From the NCBI RefSeq assembly GCF_004011695.2, contig NC_082419.1, forward strand, positions 1 to 64,000: a DNA stretch of 64,000 nt, given 5' to 3'. Below, piece by piece: positions 12,413 through 25,746 of the stretch. The stretch's first letter is position 1, and the number at the start of each line of letters is the position of its first letter. The notes under the pieces are model-generated. The model worked only from the letters and a program-made list of their open reading frames with translations. It did not search any database and was not told the DNA's origin. This DNA is from Ascochyta rabiei (lineage: Eukaryota > Ascomycota > Dothideomycetes > Pleosporales > Didymellaceae). A program made the translations under genes and the position numbers.

Positions 12413-15400
12413 ACTTTACTTTTTTCTACCTTCCTTCACTCTTTCAAACCCTAACTCTTCACTCACACTCTCTTCTAACTCACCCTTACCTCTTTCTCAA
12501 CTCTCTACAACTCTTCTAAACTTTACTTTACTTTCTTCTCTTTTTTTCTTTCACTTCCTCCTCTTCTCTTTTCACTCTCTCTTCTCTTTTTACTTCTCTC
12601 TTCTACCTTTTTTTCCCTTCCTTTAATCCCCTCTAACCTCTCTTTCTAACTCTTCTTAAAACACTCAAACCCTAACCCTCACACTTACTTTTCCACCTTT
12701 TCCTTCTTTTCTTAACCCTTCAACTTCTCTTAACTTCTCTTTTACTTCTTCCACTTTTCTCTCTACTTCTCCTACTCTTTCCTACCTTTTTTTCCATTTT
12801 TACCTCTCTCTTCTAAATCTTTTTACCCCATTTCTCTTACTTTCTTAACACTCTACCTTCTTTTCTCCACTACTACCTTTTTTTCCTTCTTAAAACTTCA
12901 ACCCTTTTCTTCTTTACTCTCCTTCTACCTCTCTACTAACTCTTTACTCATCTCCTTACTTCTTCAACCCTCTTCTTCTCTTTACTTCCTTTTCTTTTTC
13001 CCTTTCCCCTAACACTTTAACTTTCTTTTTTTCAAAACCCTAACACTCTTTCTCTCTAACACTCTTCCTTACTACAACTTCTACCTCCACTACTTCTCTT
13101 TCCTTCTTTCTTCTCTTCTTCTACCCTTTTCTAATCCTTCTCCTACTTTTCCTTTTACTCTCACTTAACTTCCTACTACCACTTCTTCTCCTCTTACCTT
13201 TTTCTTCCCTCTACTCTTCTACTCTCTACTCTCTACTCTCTTCACTACCCTCTCTCACCTTTAATTTACTACACCTACTTCTTCTTACAAAACTTCTAAA
13301 CTACCCTTTACCCTTCTCTTCTTCCTTTACTTTAAACACTAAACCTCTTCCTACACCAAAACCCTAACCCTCTTTCTACACTAAAACCCTAACCCTCTTC
13401 CTACATTAAAACCCTAACCCTTACCTCTACACTCTTTTACTCTCTTTTTCTTTTACATTTATCCTTCCTTACTCCTTCTTACTCCCTTCTTCTTAACTCT
13501 TTTTCTCTACTATTTTCTTCTCTCTCTACTTTTTTACTCTTAACACTTACTTCTTTCTACTACTTCTTCTCTCTAATTCCTCACTTTCTTCTTCATCCTA
13601 CACTTCCTTTCTTTTTCTTTTCTTAAACCTTAAAACTCTTCCTCTTCTCTCTCCCTTTTTCTACCTTTCTTCTACCCCATCTTTACCTACTCTTTCCACT
13701 CACTTTTCTTTTTTTCAAACCCTAACTCTCTTCTTACACTAAAACCCTATCCCTCTTCTTATACTAAAACCCTAACCCTTACTCTTACACTCTTCTTTAC
13801 TCTTCCTCTTACTTTTACCTTCTTCCTTCTCTACTTACATTCTTATCCCTTACAATCTTTACAATTTCCTTCTACTACTTCTTCTTTTTTCCTACTTCTT
13901 CTCTCTTTCTCTCTTTCTCTCTTCTCCTCTTCTTCTAAACTCTCCTCTTTTTCTTTCTTCTTCTTACTACTTTCAAATTTTTACCTCTTTTCTAATCTTT
14001 CTTAAAACCCTAACCCTTTCTTTCTTCTAAAACCTTAACTTAACCTTTTACTCTATACTTCTTCCTTTACTTTTCTTACTCTTCTACCTTCCTCTACACT
14101 TCCTTCTCTACCTTCTACTCTTTCTTCTCTTAACACCTCTTTTCTTACTTTCTACTTTCTACTTTTCTTACTTTTCTTTCTTTCTTTTTATTTTACTTTT
14201 TCTTTAACCCTTAACTTTTCTACACTACTTTCCTTTCTATACACCTTACCTTCCTCCTACACAACTATTTCCTTCTAAATTTACTCCTTCTTCTTCTTCT
14301 TTCTTTCTATTTAAATCTTCACTTACTTTACCTTTTCCTTCTCTCTCTTTTCTTTTTCAAACCTCATCTCTTTTCTTATTAACTTTCTCTCTTACCTTTA
14401 TTTTTAACCTTCTTACTTTTCTTTCATCTTTTTACTCTTTTCTCTCTTTTCTTCTTATTCTTCTCTTTTCTTCTTCTTCTTCTCTTTTCCTTCCATTCCT
14501 CTTACTCTCTTCTACATTATAACTTTTTTTTCTTAAATCCTTTCTTAATTTTTTAAACACTTACTTCCTATCTTTTACCCCTTTTAACAACTCTTACTAC
14601 TTCCTTTTTATTCTTCTCTCTCCTAAACCCTAACCTCTTTTCTCTTCTTCTTTTTCTATCTCCTCTTCTTCTTTACTTTTCTTAACTTTTCTTACTTTTC
14701 TACCTTTATTTTAACCTAACTACTTTACTACCTTCTCTACTTCTCTTTTTCTTCTCCTCTAACTTCTTCTATCTACTAAATTATTTCTATTTTTAATTGT
14801 CTTCTTCCTTCTTTTTATCTCTCTTCTTACACTTCTACCTACTTCTTTCTTTATCTATTTCTACTTCTTTTTCTTAAACCATTTCTACTCTCTCTATATT
14901 AACACCCTAACTCTCTTCTAACTCTAAAACCCTAACCCTCTTCTTATTCTAAAACCCTAACCCTCTTCTTACTCTAAAACCCTAACCCTTACACTTACCC
15001 TCTTTTTCTCTCTTACTCTACTCTTTTCAATACTCTACTTTCTTCCTTACTTTATTCTTCTCTTTACTCTACTCTCTTCTACTTCTTCTTCTCTTATCTT
15101 TTTCTTCCCTCTACTCTTCTACTCTTAACACCTATTCTCTAATCCTTACTACTTTTCTCTATCCTTTCTACACACCTTATCCTTTCTACTTCCCTTATCC
15201 TTTTCTTTCCTTATTCTACTACTCCTAATCTTCTTCACTTTTCAACAATCTTTCTTTAAACTACCACTCTTTCTTTTCCTACTCTCCTTCTTCTCTCTTT
15301 TTTAAAACTTCAACTTTTACTCTTCTAACTTTTCTTCTAACCCTAACCCCTCTTTCTCACACTAAAACCTAACTATTATTATTACTTTCTCTCTACTCTC

Positions 15401-16010
15401 TTCTTACTCTATTCCTTACCTTCTTCCTTACATATAAACTTACTTTCTTACTTACCCTCTCTCTCTCTTACTTATTCTCTTTCTACCTTCTCTTCTCTCT
15501 CTAATTTTTTACTCTTAATACTTACTCTCTCTTCTTACTTTTCTACTCCTCTTTTCTACTTACTTTTCTCTACTACTCTCTTTCTAACACCTTAACTTTC
15601 TCCTTCTCTTCTTACACCTACCTTCAATCTGTACTCTCTCTTTTACTCTACTAACTTTTTCTAATTTTTCTTATCTTTTTACCTTCTCTCTAACTATTCT
15701 TTTATTCAACATCTCCTCTAATCAACTATCTTCTTCTTCTACTTCCCTCTTTCTCTTTATTCTTTTTACTATTTAAAACTTATTTATATCTTATCTTCTA
15801 ACTTCCCTCTTCTATATATCTATTGTTTCTTTCCTTTTTCTTTTTATCTCTATCTACCATCTCTCGATTTTCTTTTGTACTTTTTTTATTATTATTACTA
15901 TCTTCTCCTACTTATAAACAACTCTTAACTCTATTCCTTTATACTTAACTAATACTATACTATTTTCCTTCTTTCTTTTCTTCTTTCTTTTCTTCTTCTT
16001 ACTACTATTA
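12413..16010. repeat. Internal telomere-like G-poor tract (TAS-2)
   Basis: This is a second pyrimidine-rich tract. I see no G on the + strand from 12,413 to 14,798, and only a few (14,799, 15,631, 15,825 and a cluster near 15,866) before 16,010. It contains the same ACACTAAAACCCTAAC-type words (13,350-13,420, 13,735-13,780, 14,900-14,990) as TAS-1, and segments align with TAS-1 in the same orientation. It lies inside the chromosome between TLH modules, so it is a former terminal tract made internal by duplication or end addition (inference). Confidence 0.85.
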
Positions 16011-16510
16011 CTACGCTACTGTCTTTTTCTCTCTCTTCTATTCCGCTCCGCGGTCTCAACCACCTCCCCTCCTTCACTCTCTTCTGTTCCGCTCCGCGGT
16101 CTCAACCACCTTCCCTCCTTCACTCTCAACCGCTTTGCTCCAGGGGCACATCCACGGGCCCCCCGCCCACCCCTCTACTCCCCTCTCCCATGATACCTTA
16201 TCACGGGCCCACCGCCTACCCCTCTTTCTCCCTCACCCTCTTTCTCCTTGACCACCCTCTTCTCCTTAACTCCCATCTCCTTTCTCCTTCTTTTACTTTC
16301 AACTTGACACTTACTTTTTCCTATTATTAACTTTCCCTTCCCTCCTCACTGCTCTCTTGTGACACCTGACGGGCCTACCACCTACCCCTCTCTTGCGCGT
16401 CACGGCCTTTTTGGTTTGCGGGCGCGTCTCTCTAACGCACAATATGCCCTGTGTACTCTCAGGCAGGTTTCCGTTATACCCCCTACCAGTTGCCAGCCTA
16501 CAAATGCAGG

Positions 16511-16527
16511 TAACCCTAACCCTAACC
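16511..16527 (+). repeat. Interstitial telomeric repeat
   Basis: TAACCCTAACCCTAACC sits inside the GC-rich block of module B, in C-strand orientation toward the left end as at the telomere. Confidence 0.8.
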
Positions 16528-18126
16528 TTGACCTGTGTCCGGTCCCAAACCTAACTTCACTTATCTAACGTCTTTGTTACGCTTACTCTCTTGTAACGCC
16601 TTACAGGCCCCCCTTTGGTTCTTCTCCCCTAAACACTGTCTCAATCGTTTCCACGGTTTAATGCTGTGCTCTTCTGCTTTTAACAACGGATCTGCTCGCT
16701 CTGTTAACCTTCTTGCCGGTTACCCGGCCTTTTACGGGCTGTTTGCTGTTGTCTCTTACTGGTCACAGGTCATGCTCCTCGACTGCCCGCCTTCCCTCCC
16801 TCTCCACCCTTTCGCCTTTCTCCAACGGTCTCGACCACGCTTCTGTTAACACTTGCTGCACTCTCAGACAGGTATCTGCTACACCCCTGTTACGCGTCAC
16901 TAACGCACCAGTTACGGGGGCCTCTTCACGGGTTACGGACCTCTCTACGGGCTCGGGGGCACCTCTACAGGTTGTACGCCTTACTGTCAGCCTCTTCTTA
17001 TTCTGTGCTATTGTTAACTACTTCGCTCAGCGTCCTTGTAATACATTATCACGGCTTACCTCTCTACTGCTTTGCTATGTTGACCTCTCAATGATACCTC
17101 ATCACGGCTTCGTCGCCTACCTCTTCTCTTTTCTTAACTACTGCGCTTCTTGTGCCTCCCTACGGGCCTTCCGCCCCCCCCTTCTACTTCACCGCTGCGC
17201 TCGGCTTCTTTGTGACACCTTACGGGCCCACCGCCCACCCTCTTCTCCCTTCTTCTCGGCAACCCTCTCTTAAAACACCCACGGGCCCACCGCCTACCCC
17301 TTCTTCTACCCTCTTCTCTCCCTTATCCCTTGCTCGTGATACCTTATCACGGCCCCACCCACCTCCCCTCTTTCTCCTTCACCCTCTACCGCCCCGCCCG
17401 ACTGCTTTGTGACACCTGACGGGCCCACCGCCCACCCTTCTCTCACGCACTACAACATCTACAGGATTAGGAATGCCTTTCTAGCTGCGGCACCACAATC
17501 GGGTTTGCTAAACTTCCCCTAACTACTGTTCTATCTTGTAACAATACTCTCTAAACGCCCAAAAACCTTTTTAAATGCCTCCTCCTCTCTATATCTTACT
17601 TTTCCCTAATTTTCGTTGTCTTGATCCTGCGCTTTCTTTTTAATACAAACGGCTGCTTTAGGTTAGGGACTTACTTGCTTTTAGGTGCTCTTCCTGGTTT
17701 ATGGGCTCTTTCTAGGCTGTGCGCTGTTCTTAAATAATTAGCTCTTACTACTTAGGGGCACTAATGTGGACTCCCTTGGCTTGCAGGGACCACTTTCGGG
17801 CCACTTAGGGGGACTACTTTTGGGCCACTTGGGGGAACTACTTGGGAACCACTTAGATTAGGGGACCCACTCAGGTTGGACGTGCCACTTAGGTGGGGCA
17901 ACTACTTAGGTTAACACACTACTTGTGGAACTACTTAGGGAACCACTTATAGACCCACTCGGGCTAGGGGACTACTAGGCAACCACTTGGGTTGGCGGAC
18001 CACTTTGGGAACCACTTGGGATACTACGCGGGTTAATGCTTACTACGCAGGTTAATGCTTACTACGCAGGTTGATGCTTACTACGCAGGTTAATGCTGAC
18101 TATGCGGGTTGGTGCTGACTACGTGG

Positions 18127-18290
18127 GTTGGGGGATCCGCATGGGTTGGGGGCTCTACTTAGGTTGGGGGGGGCTCTACATAGGTTGGGGGATCCGCATA
18201 GGTTAGGGGCTCTACTTAGGTTGGGGGGCTTTACTTAGGTTGGGGGCTTTACTTGGGTTGGGGGATCCGCATAGGTTGGGGGGAACTACT
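18127..18290 (+). repeat. 18-bp G-rich minisatellite (module B)
   Basis: Units are of the GGTTGGGGGCTCTACTT(A/G)G type with GGATCCGCAT variants, the same array as at 5040-5250 but with several G-to-A changes and an expanded G8 run. Confidence 0.8.
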
Positions 18291-18360
18291 TAGGTTAGTG
18301 GCTGTCTCTTGCGGGCGTCTGTGTTCTTCTACATGCTGTTGCTTGCTTAACTAAACCACG

Positions 18361-18720
18361 TATAACCCTAACCCTATCCTAACATGCGTCCCGGCCCCCA
18401 CTGCAGCTCTAACACCTCTACTTGTCTCTGCTGCCCTCTTTACTTATGCTCTCTGCGCTTGTGTGCGCTTCTGCTCCTTTATCTGTCTTGTTAATAATCT
18501 GCTTGCTGTAAACGCTGGTAACTCTACCTTAATTTGCGTCCGGACTGGAACTTAACCCTAATGCTAACTTGCGTCCGGGCCCGACCGCAACTCCACTACC
18601 CTGACTTCCGTCCCAGCCTGAACCTAACTCGGCTGCACCGCTTCTATGAATCGTGAGCGGAAATTCTTTCATTTGCTACTACTGCATCTACTGCGTCTAC
18701 TCAGCTAATAACTGCGTAAT
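18361..18720. other. TLH2 downstream flank with interstitial telomeric repeat
   Basis: An AACCCTAACCCTA telomere-like word lies at 18,364-18,376, followed by sequence shared with 26,477-26,650 ('tgcgtccgg/agg', 'ctgacttccgtcccagcctg'). It is shared 3' flank of the TLH gene; no gene is seen. Confidence 0.55.
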
Positions 18721-21700
18721 CTAACAAAATTCCTTAACTAAATTGTTGCTCTCCACGTTGTCCAGCGGCTGCTTCTTCCCCAAATATTCGATTAACATCC
18801 TACCCGGTCCTGCATCGTCCACCCCAAGCTCCGCTAATTGGACCTGCTATTAGGCATTTGCCTCTGTGTAACCGAATACTATGCCTATTAACCCTGCGCT
18901 TAATACCCCAGTGTACTGACAAGTTCCGTCCTCTACTTGTTGATATCGCCCCTCCCTGTTTAGTTCCCAGCTATTGCAAATCTCCTGCAGCACGCCACTG
19001 CACGGGAAACAGCCTAAAAACATGTTAAACCAAACTTGATCATCTATCCTCTGTACCATCTCTTTTGCTTTTTTACTTTCTGCCCTCTAACACTGCCGTA
19101 TGTTGTGTCTGCTCTGCACGTCGCCTGCTCCCTCGCATATCCCGCATTGATTTGCCTACCACGCTAACTGCCTGCGTACCCACTCTATATCAGCAAACTC
19201 TTGCTGTTAATGCTCTGTCAACGTCTGCCACAGCCCCCGACGCGCCTGCTCCTGCTGCCGAAACACCTGCTGCACCTCTTCTTGCTCGGCTTCAACGACG
19301 TCTATCTCGTCCCAATCGTTGTTCTCTGGCTCGCTCTCTTCTTCTGTTTCTTCCTCTACCACCTCCTCCAGCTGCCCGTCTATCCCTCGACACACGTCGC
19401 ACATCTCCTTGTTGTCCTCCTCTCTACACCCTGCTTGATCCTTCCTCCCATCCAAATACCCGTCCAACACTTCCCTCCTGCAGCCAACCGCCCTGCTCTC
19501 GCCACCTTCCACATACTCCCTCACCATCTGCCGCTCAGCTTCTGTCCTGTTGTTGTTAGTGCGTTGTTTCCTATCCTGAACAATCAAAACCGCCTCGCTT
19601 CGCAACCCGTCCTGGCCTGCCCTGCTGCTCTCTTGTGCGTAATCTAACATAGTAAACGGCTAATTAATGTGAATAATGCACCGTACATCCGGTATGTCCA
19701 CGCCTATCCCTAACGCGCTTGTTGCTACAATCACGCGCTGCTTACCTGCCATAAAGTCTGCTAACATGGTTGGCTTGCCTATAGCATCCGCGTGATACGC
19801 GTAACAATCTAATTGCTCTGCTATCGCCTTCACCTTCGGCTTCGAGTTGCTGTACACAATGAGCTTACCTGTCCTGTACTTCTACATCTTCTGCCGCACC
19901 GTCTTAACAACCATTAACTTAACGTCCTTCTTCTTCGCAGACTGGCTGATCTGGATGGTCTGATACGCCACGTTCGTCCTAGTAGTTAGTTGTCTAAACA
20001 TCTTGACCTGCTTCTGCTCGTAATGCATTCGTCGATACAGCTCGTCTTCTTCTGTCAGCAGCAACGTTGCTGTTAACAGCACCATCTGCGTCTCAGCTGC
20101 TGCCAGCCTGCCGAGCTGTTGCATCTGCTTGCGGAACGTGTAGCAACGGTTCAACACAATGTGACACTCGTCGATCACGATGCAGTCCAGCTGCCGCGTC
20201 GCTTGCAGCCGGTTCAAAAACGTCGCGAACGCTTCTCCTACTGCTGACTCAGGCGTTACAAACACGATGGCTGCTGCGTCAGGCAGGCAGCAACTCTGCC
20301 ACTCGGCACACAATATCCCTAGCTCCTTGCATCGCCGCATCATGTTACTACGCAGCGAAACCAACGGCACGACGACGACTGTTGTTCCGCCTTGCTCTGC
20401 CTACGCCGGCAACATAAACAGCATGCTCTTGCCTGCGCCAGTCGGCATCACGGCCACAACAGGGCTCTCGCCAGCAATAATCGCCTTGATCGCCTCCTTC
20501 TGCACGCCTCTGAATTTGGCTTTCTTGCCCTTTATTCGCTTGAGTTGCGCTACCGGGTCCATCTTCCTCAGCCGCTCCAGCCGCTCTATCCTCGCCTCGT
20601 CGGCCTTGCTCTTAAACGGCGCCTTCTTCCGCTTCTTAACGTCTGCCACTGCGTCTACGGCAGACTAGAAACCTAAAAACCGGTGCCAATTAGTGCTTGA
20701 GTTGCAGAACAGCTGCTGCCTGTCTGCTGTAACGCCTGCTATCTCTATGATCCTGCGCGTGTATACCATGCCGGCTACGTACGCGCTGTGGCTGGCCTGC
20801 TTGTCCTGGATGTTGGCGAGCATATTCTCCTCATTCCACTCCTCGTTCTCCTCTCCCTCCTCTGCTCAAAATGCCGACAATGGCCGCAAAAACCTCTGGC
20901 TGATGCTGATGGCAATCTCACGGTATGCTGCAATCGTCAACTCTTGCTTTAAACCTACTCTGCTTTCACGCTTCAGTATTTCACGAAATTGGTCGCTTGT
21001 CCACTTCCGTCCGCTGGGGTCTGCTGGCCACATGTGTGATGATATTGCCTCTTTCTCCTACACCATTGCCTCTAACTGCTGCTAAAACGGCAACACCAAC
21101 CACATGTAATACACCACCAGCTTGCCTACCTCGCGCGGCAAGTACCAGTGAATAATCTTAACATTGCTGCTTACAGCATACCCCTTGTGGTACCACATAA
21201 CAAACGCAACTATACCGTCCTTAATAAAAATGTTTTAGTGGCCCTCCTTGATGGTGTTGCTGTGTTGAACGCTGCCTAACTCTGGCCACCTTGCGGGTTG
21301 CCCTTCTGCCATGTGCACCAACGCGGCCAGCTTCTCTTGAAACGTAATCACTTGATCCATGTACCGCTCTACCTCTTTCCAGTCAATGCCTAAACAGGTT
21401 CCTGGCTTAATAAACCTTTCCCTGACGCTGTTGTCCTGGCCTACCCGCTTAAACAACCACTTTTCCCTATCTACAGGCATGCGCGTGCAGTGGTCCTGCA
21501 AAAAGTTCCACCCTGGCCGCTTATTAGTCGGGTTGTCGCGCAGCTGCTCCCATGGGATTGGGGGCACTTAACCTGCTGTCTGCTCGCCGCAAAACAGCAA
21601 CTCCTCCACCAGCAGCTGCTTGGCCTCAGCCTGCATACCGTGCACTATGCTGCAGAACTAGGCTATAGTAAAGTGCAAGTTCTTGTACAGCAGCTCATCC

Positions 21701-23349
21701 TTCCCTATCCACTTAACATGGCCGCGCAACGTGGTGTTGTAGTGCACCTTCAGCCCGTACGTGCGTAAGTCGAGCATCCACTGCATTAGGCTGTGGCTCC
21801 CTCGCACCATAAACCTGTCCATCATCTGCTGCACAAACTCCAAGCAGCCTTTAGGTTAACGCTGACTAGGGGGGCTACTGCCGCTGTCGCTCCCCCCGTA
21901 CGCGCTATCGTTGTTGAACGCCTGCTCTTTAAACGGCTCGGACAGCTCCAGTGCGTGCTGCACAACCATGAAACAGGTGATTTTGATTACAGACAACAAG
22001 ATTGGCAGGTACAGCTCAGGGCCCTTCCAGCCGTCTTCCTTAACGCCGAGCACGGCCAACGCGCACACCATCGCGCAATCGTACTTCTTGCGGCGGATAG
22101 TCTGTTTAAGCAACGCAATGCAAAAGTCTAAGCACGCTTTTTTAATCGGCCTCAGCTTCGCGTGCTTAGGCTCATTGTTGCGTTCGGATGGGTCCTGCTC
22201 GTCGTCAAGCTCATCGATCATCATCTCGTCCTCCTCTTCCTCCCCGTCCTCGTCCTGGTCCTTGTCCGCTATCTCCATCTCTGCCCCGCCTACGTCTCTC
22301 TCTGCCTGCTCGATCAACGCCTCCCACGCCTCGCGCTGCTGCTGCGTGAAGCGGTACTTAGGGCTCTTCCAGCAGTGCTCCCTCTGCGTCTGTGCAAAAA
22401 ACATCAGTATCTGCTTCTATAGACGTGACTGCTCTTTAATCAACTTCTTGTCTATGTACGCCTGCAGCGGCGTGTACCTAGTCTGATGCTTCTCTGTACA
22501 AATGGCTTCCATGCGCACAAATATGCCTGTCCGCTTAATAACAGACGTCTGGCTCACGCAGGCCAGTCCATCCATCGCGCTCCAAATCGCAGCCTTGACG
22601 GGCTCCTTATCTTTCTCTGGGTCTATGTTAGGCTCCTTAATGCTCGCTAGCAATTCAGTACAATCCAGTTTGTTTAAGTACGGCAGCTACCCAGTCCGCT
22701 CCAGCCATAGGGCTGCCTCGTCCTTCTCCCTGTCTTCGATTGTTGTCTTTGTCCGGTTCTTGACGTTGGCCTACGTCTTGGCCATCTCCTCGCCTACACG
22801 CGCCCACGCTGCCTCGCCCTTAATAGGGACGGGCTGCGGACCGCTGTCTGGGGTGTGACGCACCTCGAAGTACTGTAATCCGTGCCAGCTGCCGAAAAGT
22901 CGCTGGCAGTGTACGCGCTTGCAGCCATCTTCAAGCTGGGCCTGTAACGCCTTTGCCCAGGTTCGGCTAGGGCGTCTGCATTTCTTTCTAGCTGACCACC
23001 CATGTGTTGTACGCTAATGTTCTTTCAGCGTCTTTAGGCTGCGGAACACTAGTTAGCATGTCTCTGGTTCGAGTTAACACAGCAGCCCGTCGTTGAATAC
23101 GGGCAGCTGGGGGATCGCCTGCACGCTGTTGCTGGGTATCTCTAACTCTGTGGGGTACTGTAGCAAGCCTGCCCACTAACGTACAGCTTCCCTAACCGCC
23201 TTAACACTTTTAAGTGACTTCTTGTGCTGTTTGTGTAAGTAGCTCTTAATCTGATCTGGCCATACTGCGTATCGGCACGCTCTGCACACCGCGACCTGGT
23301 ACTCAGCCAAGTGCTCAAAATACGGATTCTTGACTTCTTCTGCCGACAT
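18721..23349 (-). pseudogene. Telomere-linked RecQ helicase copy 2, RIP-decayed
   Basis: An OrsD-RecQ helicase as in copy 1. From the ATG at 23349 to a TAG at 18721 there is one unbroken frame of 1,543 codons with no frameshift, interrupted by many stops. Those I checked are TAA or TAG, as expected for CAA/CAG or TGG hit by RIP. Visible parts are N-terminal VCRACRYAVWPDQIKSYLHK with paired His, a second finger ending in HGW, an acidic middle stretch, motif I PTGAGKS, DECH, LTATL, VATSALGIGVDIPDV, QESSRAG (degenerate motif VI), and a four-Cys zinc cluster (C...C...CDVC). A further Cys-rich tail ends with a CQYTGVL segment. It is about 7.9 kb from its near-duplicate copy 3. Not functional as it stands. 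Confidence 0.88.
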
Positions 23350-23552
23350 GTTGGTGGCTTGGTTCTTGCTTGATCCAACGCTGCAGTCGCTGTTCTTATC
23401 GCTGGGTTATGTTGAGTTTCGTACCCCAGCTTGTGCGCCCGCTTATGTTGTACAGGCTGATCTCCGTTCAGTCTGTTACCCTGGTCAGGGGCTTAACCTA
23501 ACGAATCTCTTTCTTCTTCCGCTGTATCTCCTACATTAATAAACAAACAGTT
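23350..23552. promoter_or_regulatory. Divergent promoter TLH2/companion 2
   Basis: 203 bp lie between the two start codons, alignable with 31,310-31,509. A TTAATAAACAAACA-like A-rich leader precedes the companion ATG in both. Function is inferred from position. Confidence 0.5.
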
Positions 23553-25343
23553 ATGTCACCATCTAATCTACCCTAGATCTCCGCGTTGGAAGATGCCGCC
23601 GAGCAATTCGATGGTGGGCCCCGGAGCTTCCCGCTAGCCAGCGAGTCGAGCTTTGCCTACAGGCTCGCATACGACCCGCCGAACCTAGACTACTAAAAGC
23701 TGTTTTAGAGCAAGGCAACTGTCTTAGACTCGCAGCGTGATGCTCTATTCCGCCCGCACAGCGCAGGCTGGCTGATTCCGGCCGAGACAAGTGTCTGCAA
23801 GCCTGTCTTTGTTGCCTACTCCGTGCTGTCGGCGATATGGCTGTTGAAGGAGACGCTCGCTAAGGACGCGCTGCCTGCTGATGCTTGGGCCCGGCTGGTC
23901 TCTGCAGCGCAGGATCTTGCTAGCAGCCCGAGCGACAGCTTCCAGAAGGAACCCCCTTCAGCGCAGCAGCCCCGCGATTCCCTACCACCGTCAACAAAGC
24001 GCGCTGCTGCATCCAGCTCAGCGCGGCCGTCCAAGCGCCTCTGACGAGCCAGCGAGTCTCCCAGTCCTGCGACGCCGCTGGAAGCAGAGGACGAAGCGGA
24101 GGAACCTGAGCAGCTTGCGCTGCCCAGTGAATCTGAGGCGGCTGAGGACCCTAAACAGCCCGTCCGTGGACAGGTTGGACACGAGGAACCGCCCCAGATC
24201 ACGAGCGTCTCTAACAAAAACCGTCGTGCTGAGCGGGAGCGCGCCAGGAAGCTGGAGCTTATGCAAGCGCAGAAGAAACAGGACCTTAGGTTGGTGCCGC
24301 CGCCCGAGTCGGCATCCCGCAGGGAACACGGTGCCTATGCCTCCATCTCGCGGCAGGATAAGCCGTTCATCTCTTGGATCCTTAAGTAGCTGGTTGACGA
24401 CAACAACCTGTACAGCAGTACCGCAACGCCTTACCTGACAGCTTCTGGCATGCTTAAAAAGGCCGACTCCATCGGCAACACTACCTCCCAGGCCTCTGCG
24501 GCTGCATTTCTGCGGAGCTGGCGCACACAAGGCTTACCCTTTGCGCAGGAGTCTGTGGAGGATCGCCCGCCCGCTTCCTCGCGCACCCGCTGGTCGCTGT
24601 CGCAGAAGAATAGCTCCTCGACTGTGCCGAAGAGCGCGCTCGCCTCCGCCTGGAGCCTGTGCGATTGCTACGAGCAGGAGTTAGATATTATCTATATTAA
24701 GTACCGCTGGGCTATAGCTTTCCTTGGCAAGGCGTACACTGAGAGGATGGACCAGATCAAGGAGCAAGACGTCGCCCGCAGCAGCGATGCTAAGAACCGA
24801 GGCGGCAGGGGCAAAGTCAGCTCTGAGGCCATGGACGCCCTGCTGCTGTCCGCCACCGCCACGTCGGGGCGTCAGCAGCGTCAGCGATTTAAGAAGCGGC
24901 TGCACTAAGCGCTCCGCTGGTACGAAGCAGCCAAGCAGCTGGGCTGGGGCATGCTCTGCCTGATGCTGCACGACATTATCTCCAACTTGTGGGTAGAGAA
25001 CAATCTCCGCGTCCCCTTCTGGCACATCTGGCTTAAGTTGGTTGTAGAGGTGAATCCGGAGGCCTATAAAGCAAGCATGGCCTTAGACGCCTGGCTAGGC
25101 TTGGAAGGCATCTCTGGCGGATCTATCAGCGAGAAGGCAACGCTGTCGATCGAGGCAGACACGCCGACACCGGCGACGCAAGTGGAGGAGATTAAAGACA
25201 GCGAGATGGAAGATGGCGAAGACACCAAGAACAGCGACGACGACGGCGCTGAGGATGCGCCGTCTCAAGGACCCGCTAAGAGCCCTGCGCCCGCCCGTCC
25301 GATGCGCCAGCTTACCTTAATTGAGCTGTGTAAGCCTTTTTAA
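23553..25343 (+). pseudogene. TLH companion protein, copy 2, RIP-decayed
   Basis: From ATG 23553 to TAA 25341-25343 there is one frame of 597 codons, interrupted only by stops (for example TAG and TAA near the N-terminus, TGA 24042-24044, a TAG at SWILK*, TAA before ALRWY). Features in order: 'ALEDAAEQFDGG' N-terminus; 'HSAGWLIP'; Pro/Ser linker with basic patches; a basic helix 'NRRAERERARKLELM' (about residue 220-235); conserved 'LYSSTATPYLTAS'; Trp-rich helical part; 'GGSISEKATLSIEAD'; acidic EEIKDSEMED; final MRQLTLIEL. No enzyme motif is recognised. The basic helix, acidic SUMO-interaction-like stretch and PIP-like tail suggest a chromatin or replication adaptor, which is inference only. 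Confidence 0.72.
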
Positions 25344-25746
25344 GGCAAATAGCATACTATAATTTTTTATTCTGTGCTATGCAGTAAGTGTGTTACTTTC
25401 TTGTGTTGGTGTTTACAGAGTTGTTCTGTTGTAGTGATGCGGCGGGGCCTGGTCCTCCGCGCACTAGCCTAACCCTGACCAACCCCAACTACAAGCACCA
25501 ACCCCAACACTACCAACCAAGTGGACAATAATGCTGGGGGTTGCATGGATAACAGAGTTGAGTGCTGCGAGACTGTTGTCTACGTTTTAGCTTGAACAGA
25601 CTTGAAAATGGAATTCCAATGTACAACTGAATAGTATTCCAGCGTACGTTGTGACTGAAAATACGCTAGTGTCCTGTAGCTGTTGTTACTAACAAAACCA
25701 AAGCTATAACTCTAGTGAAGGTACACTGCAACTACCCATTTGGGAT
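25344..25746. other. Companion 3' flank, shared with module C
   Basis: It matches 33,274-33,680 base for base apart from transitions (for example 'aattttttattctgtgct' in both). The match ends at about 25,746, which marks the inner edge of the duplicated module. No gene is seen. Confidence 0.6.

Larger units (their letters stand above)
16011..18360. repeat. GC-rich subtelomeric block (module B)
   Basis: It matches module A 3671-5380: the 'ggggcacatccacgggccc' segment near 16,143 pairs with 3,935, and the 'gggcccaccgcccac' and CTACTTAGG/CTACTTGGG families recur. It is longer than in module A and contains a short telomere-like insert. Many G-to-A and C-to-T differences from module A (ACTTAGGTTAGG for ACTTGGGTTGGG) fit RIP. 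No gene is supported. Confidence 0.7.

Noticed and set aside
22988..23378. Minus-strand frames that differ from the TLH2 frame at its N-terminus
   Set aside because: The OrsD finger (VCRACRYAVW) is in the frame of the ATG at 23349; the others are out of frame.
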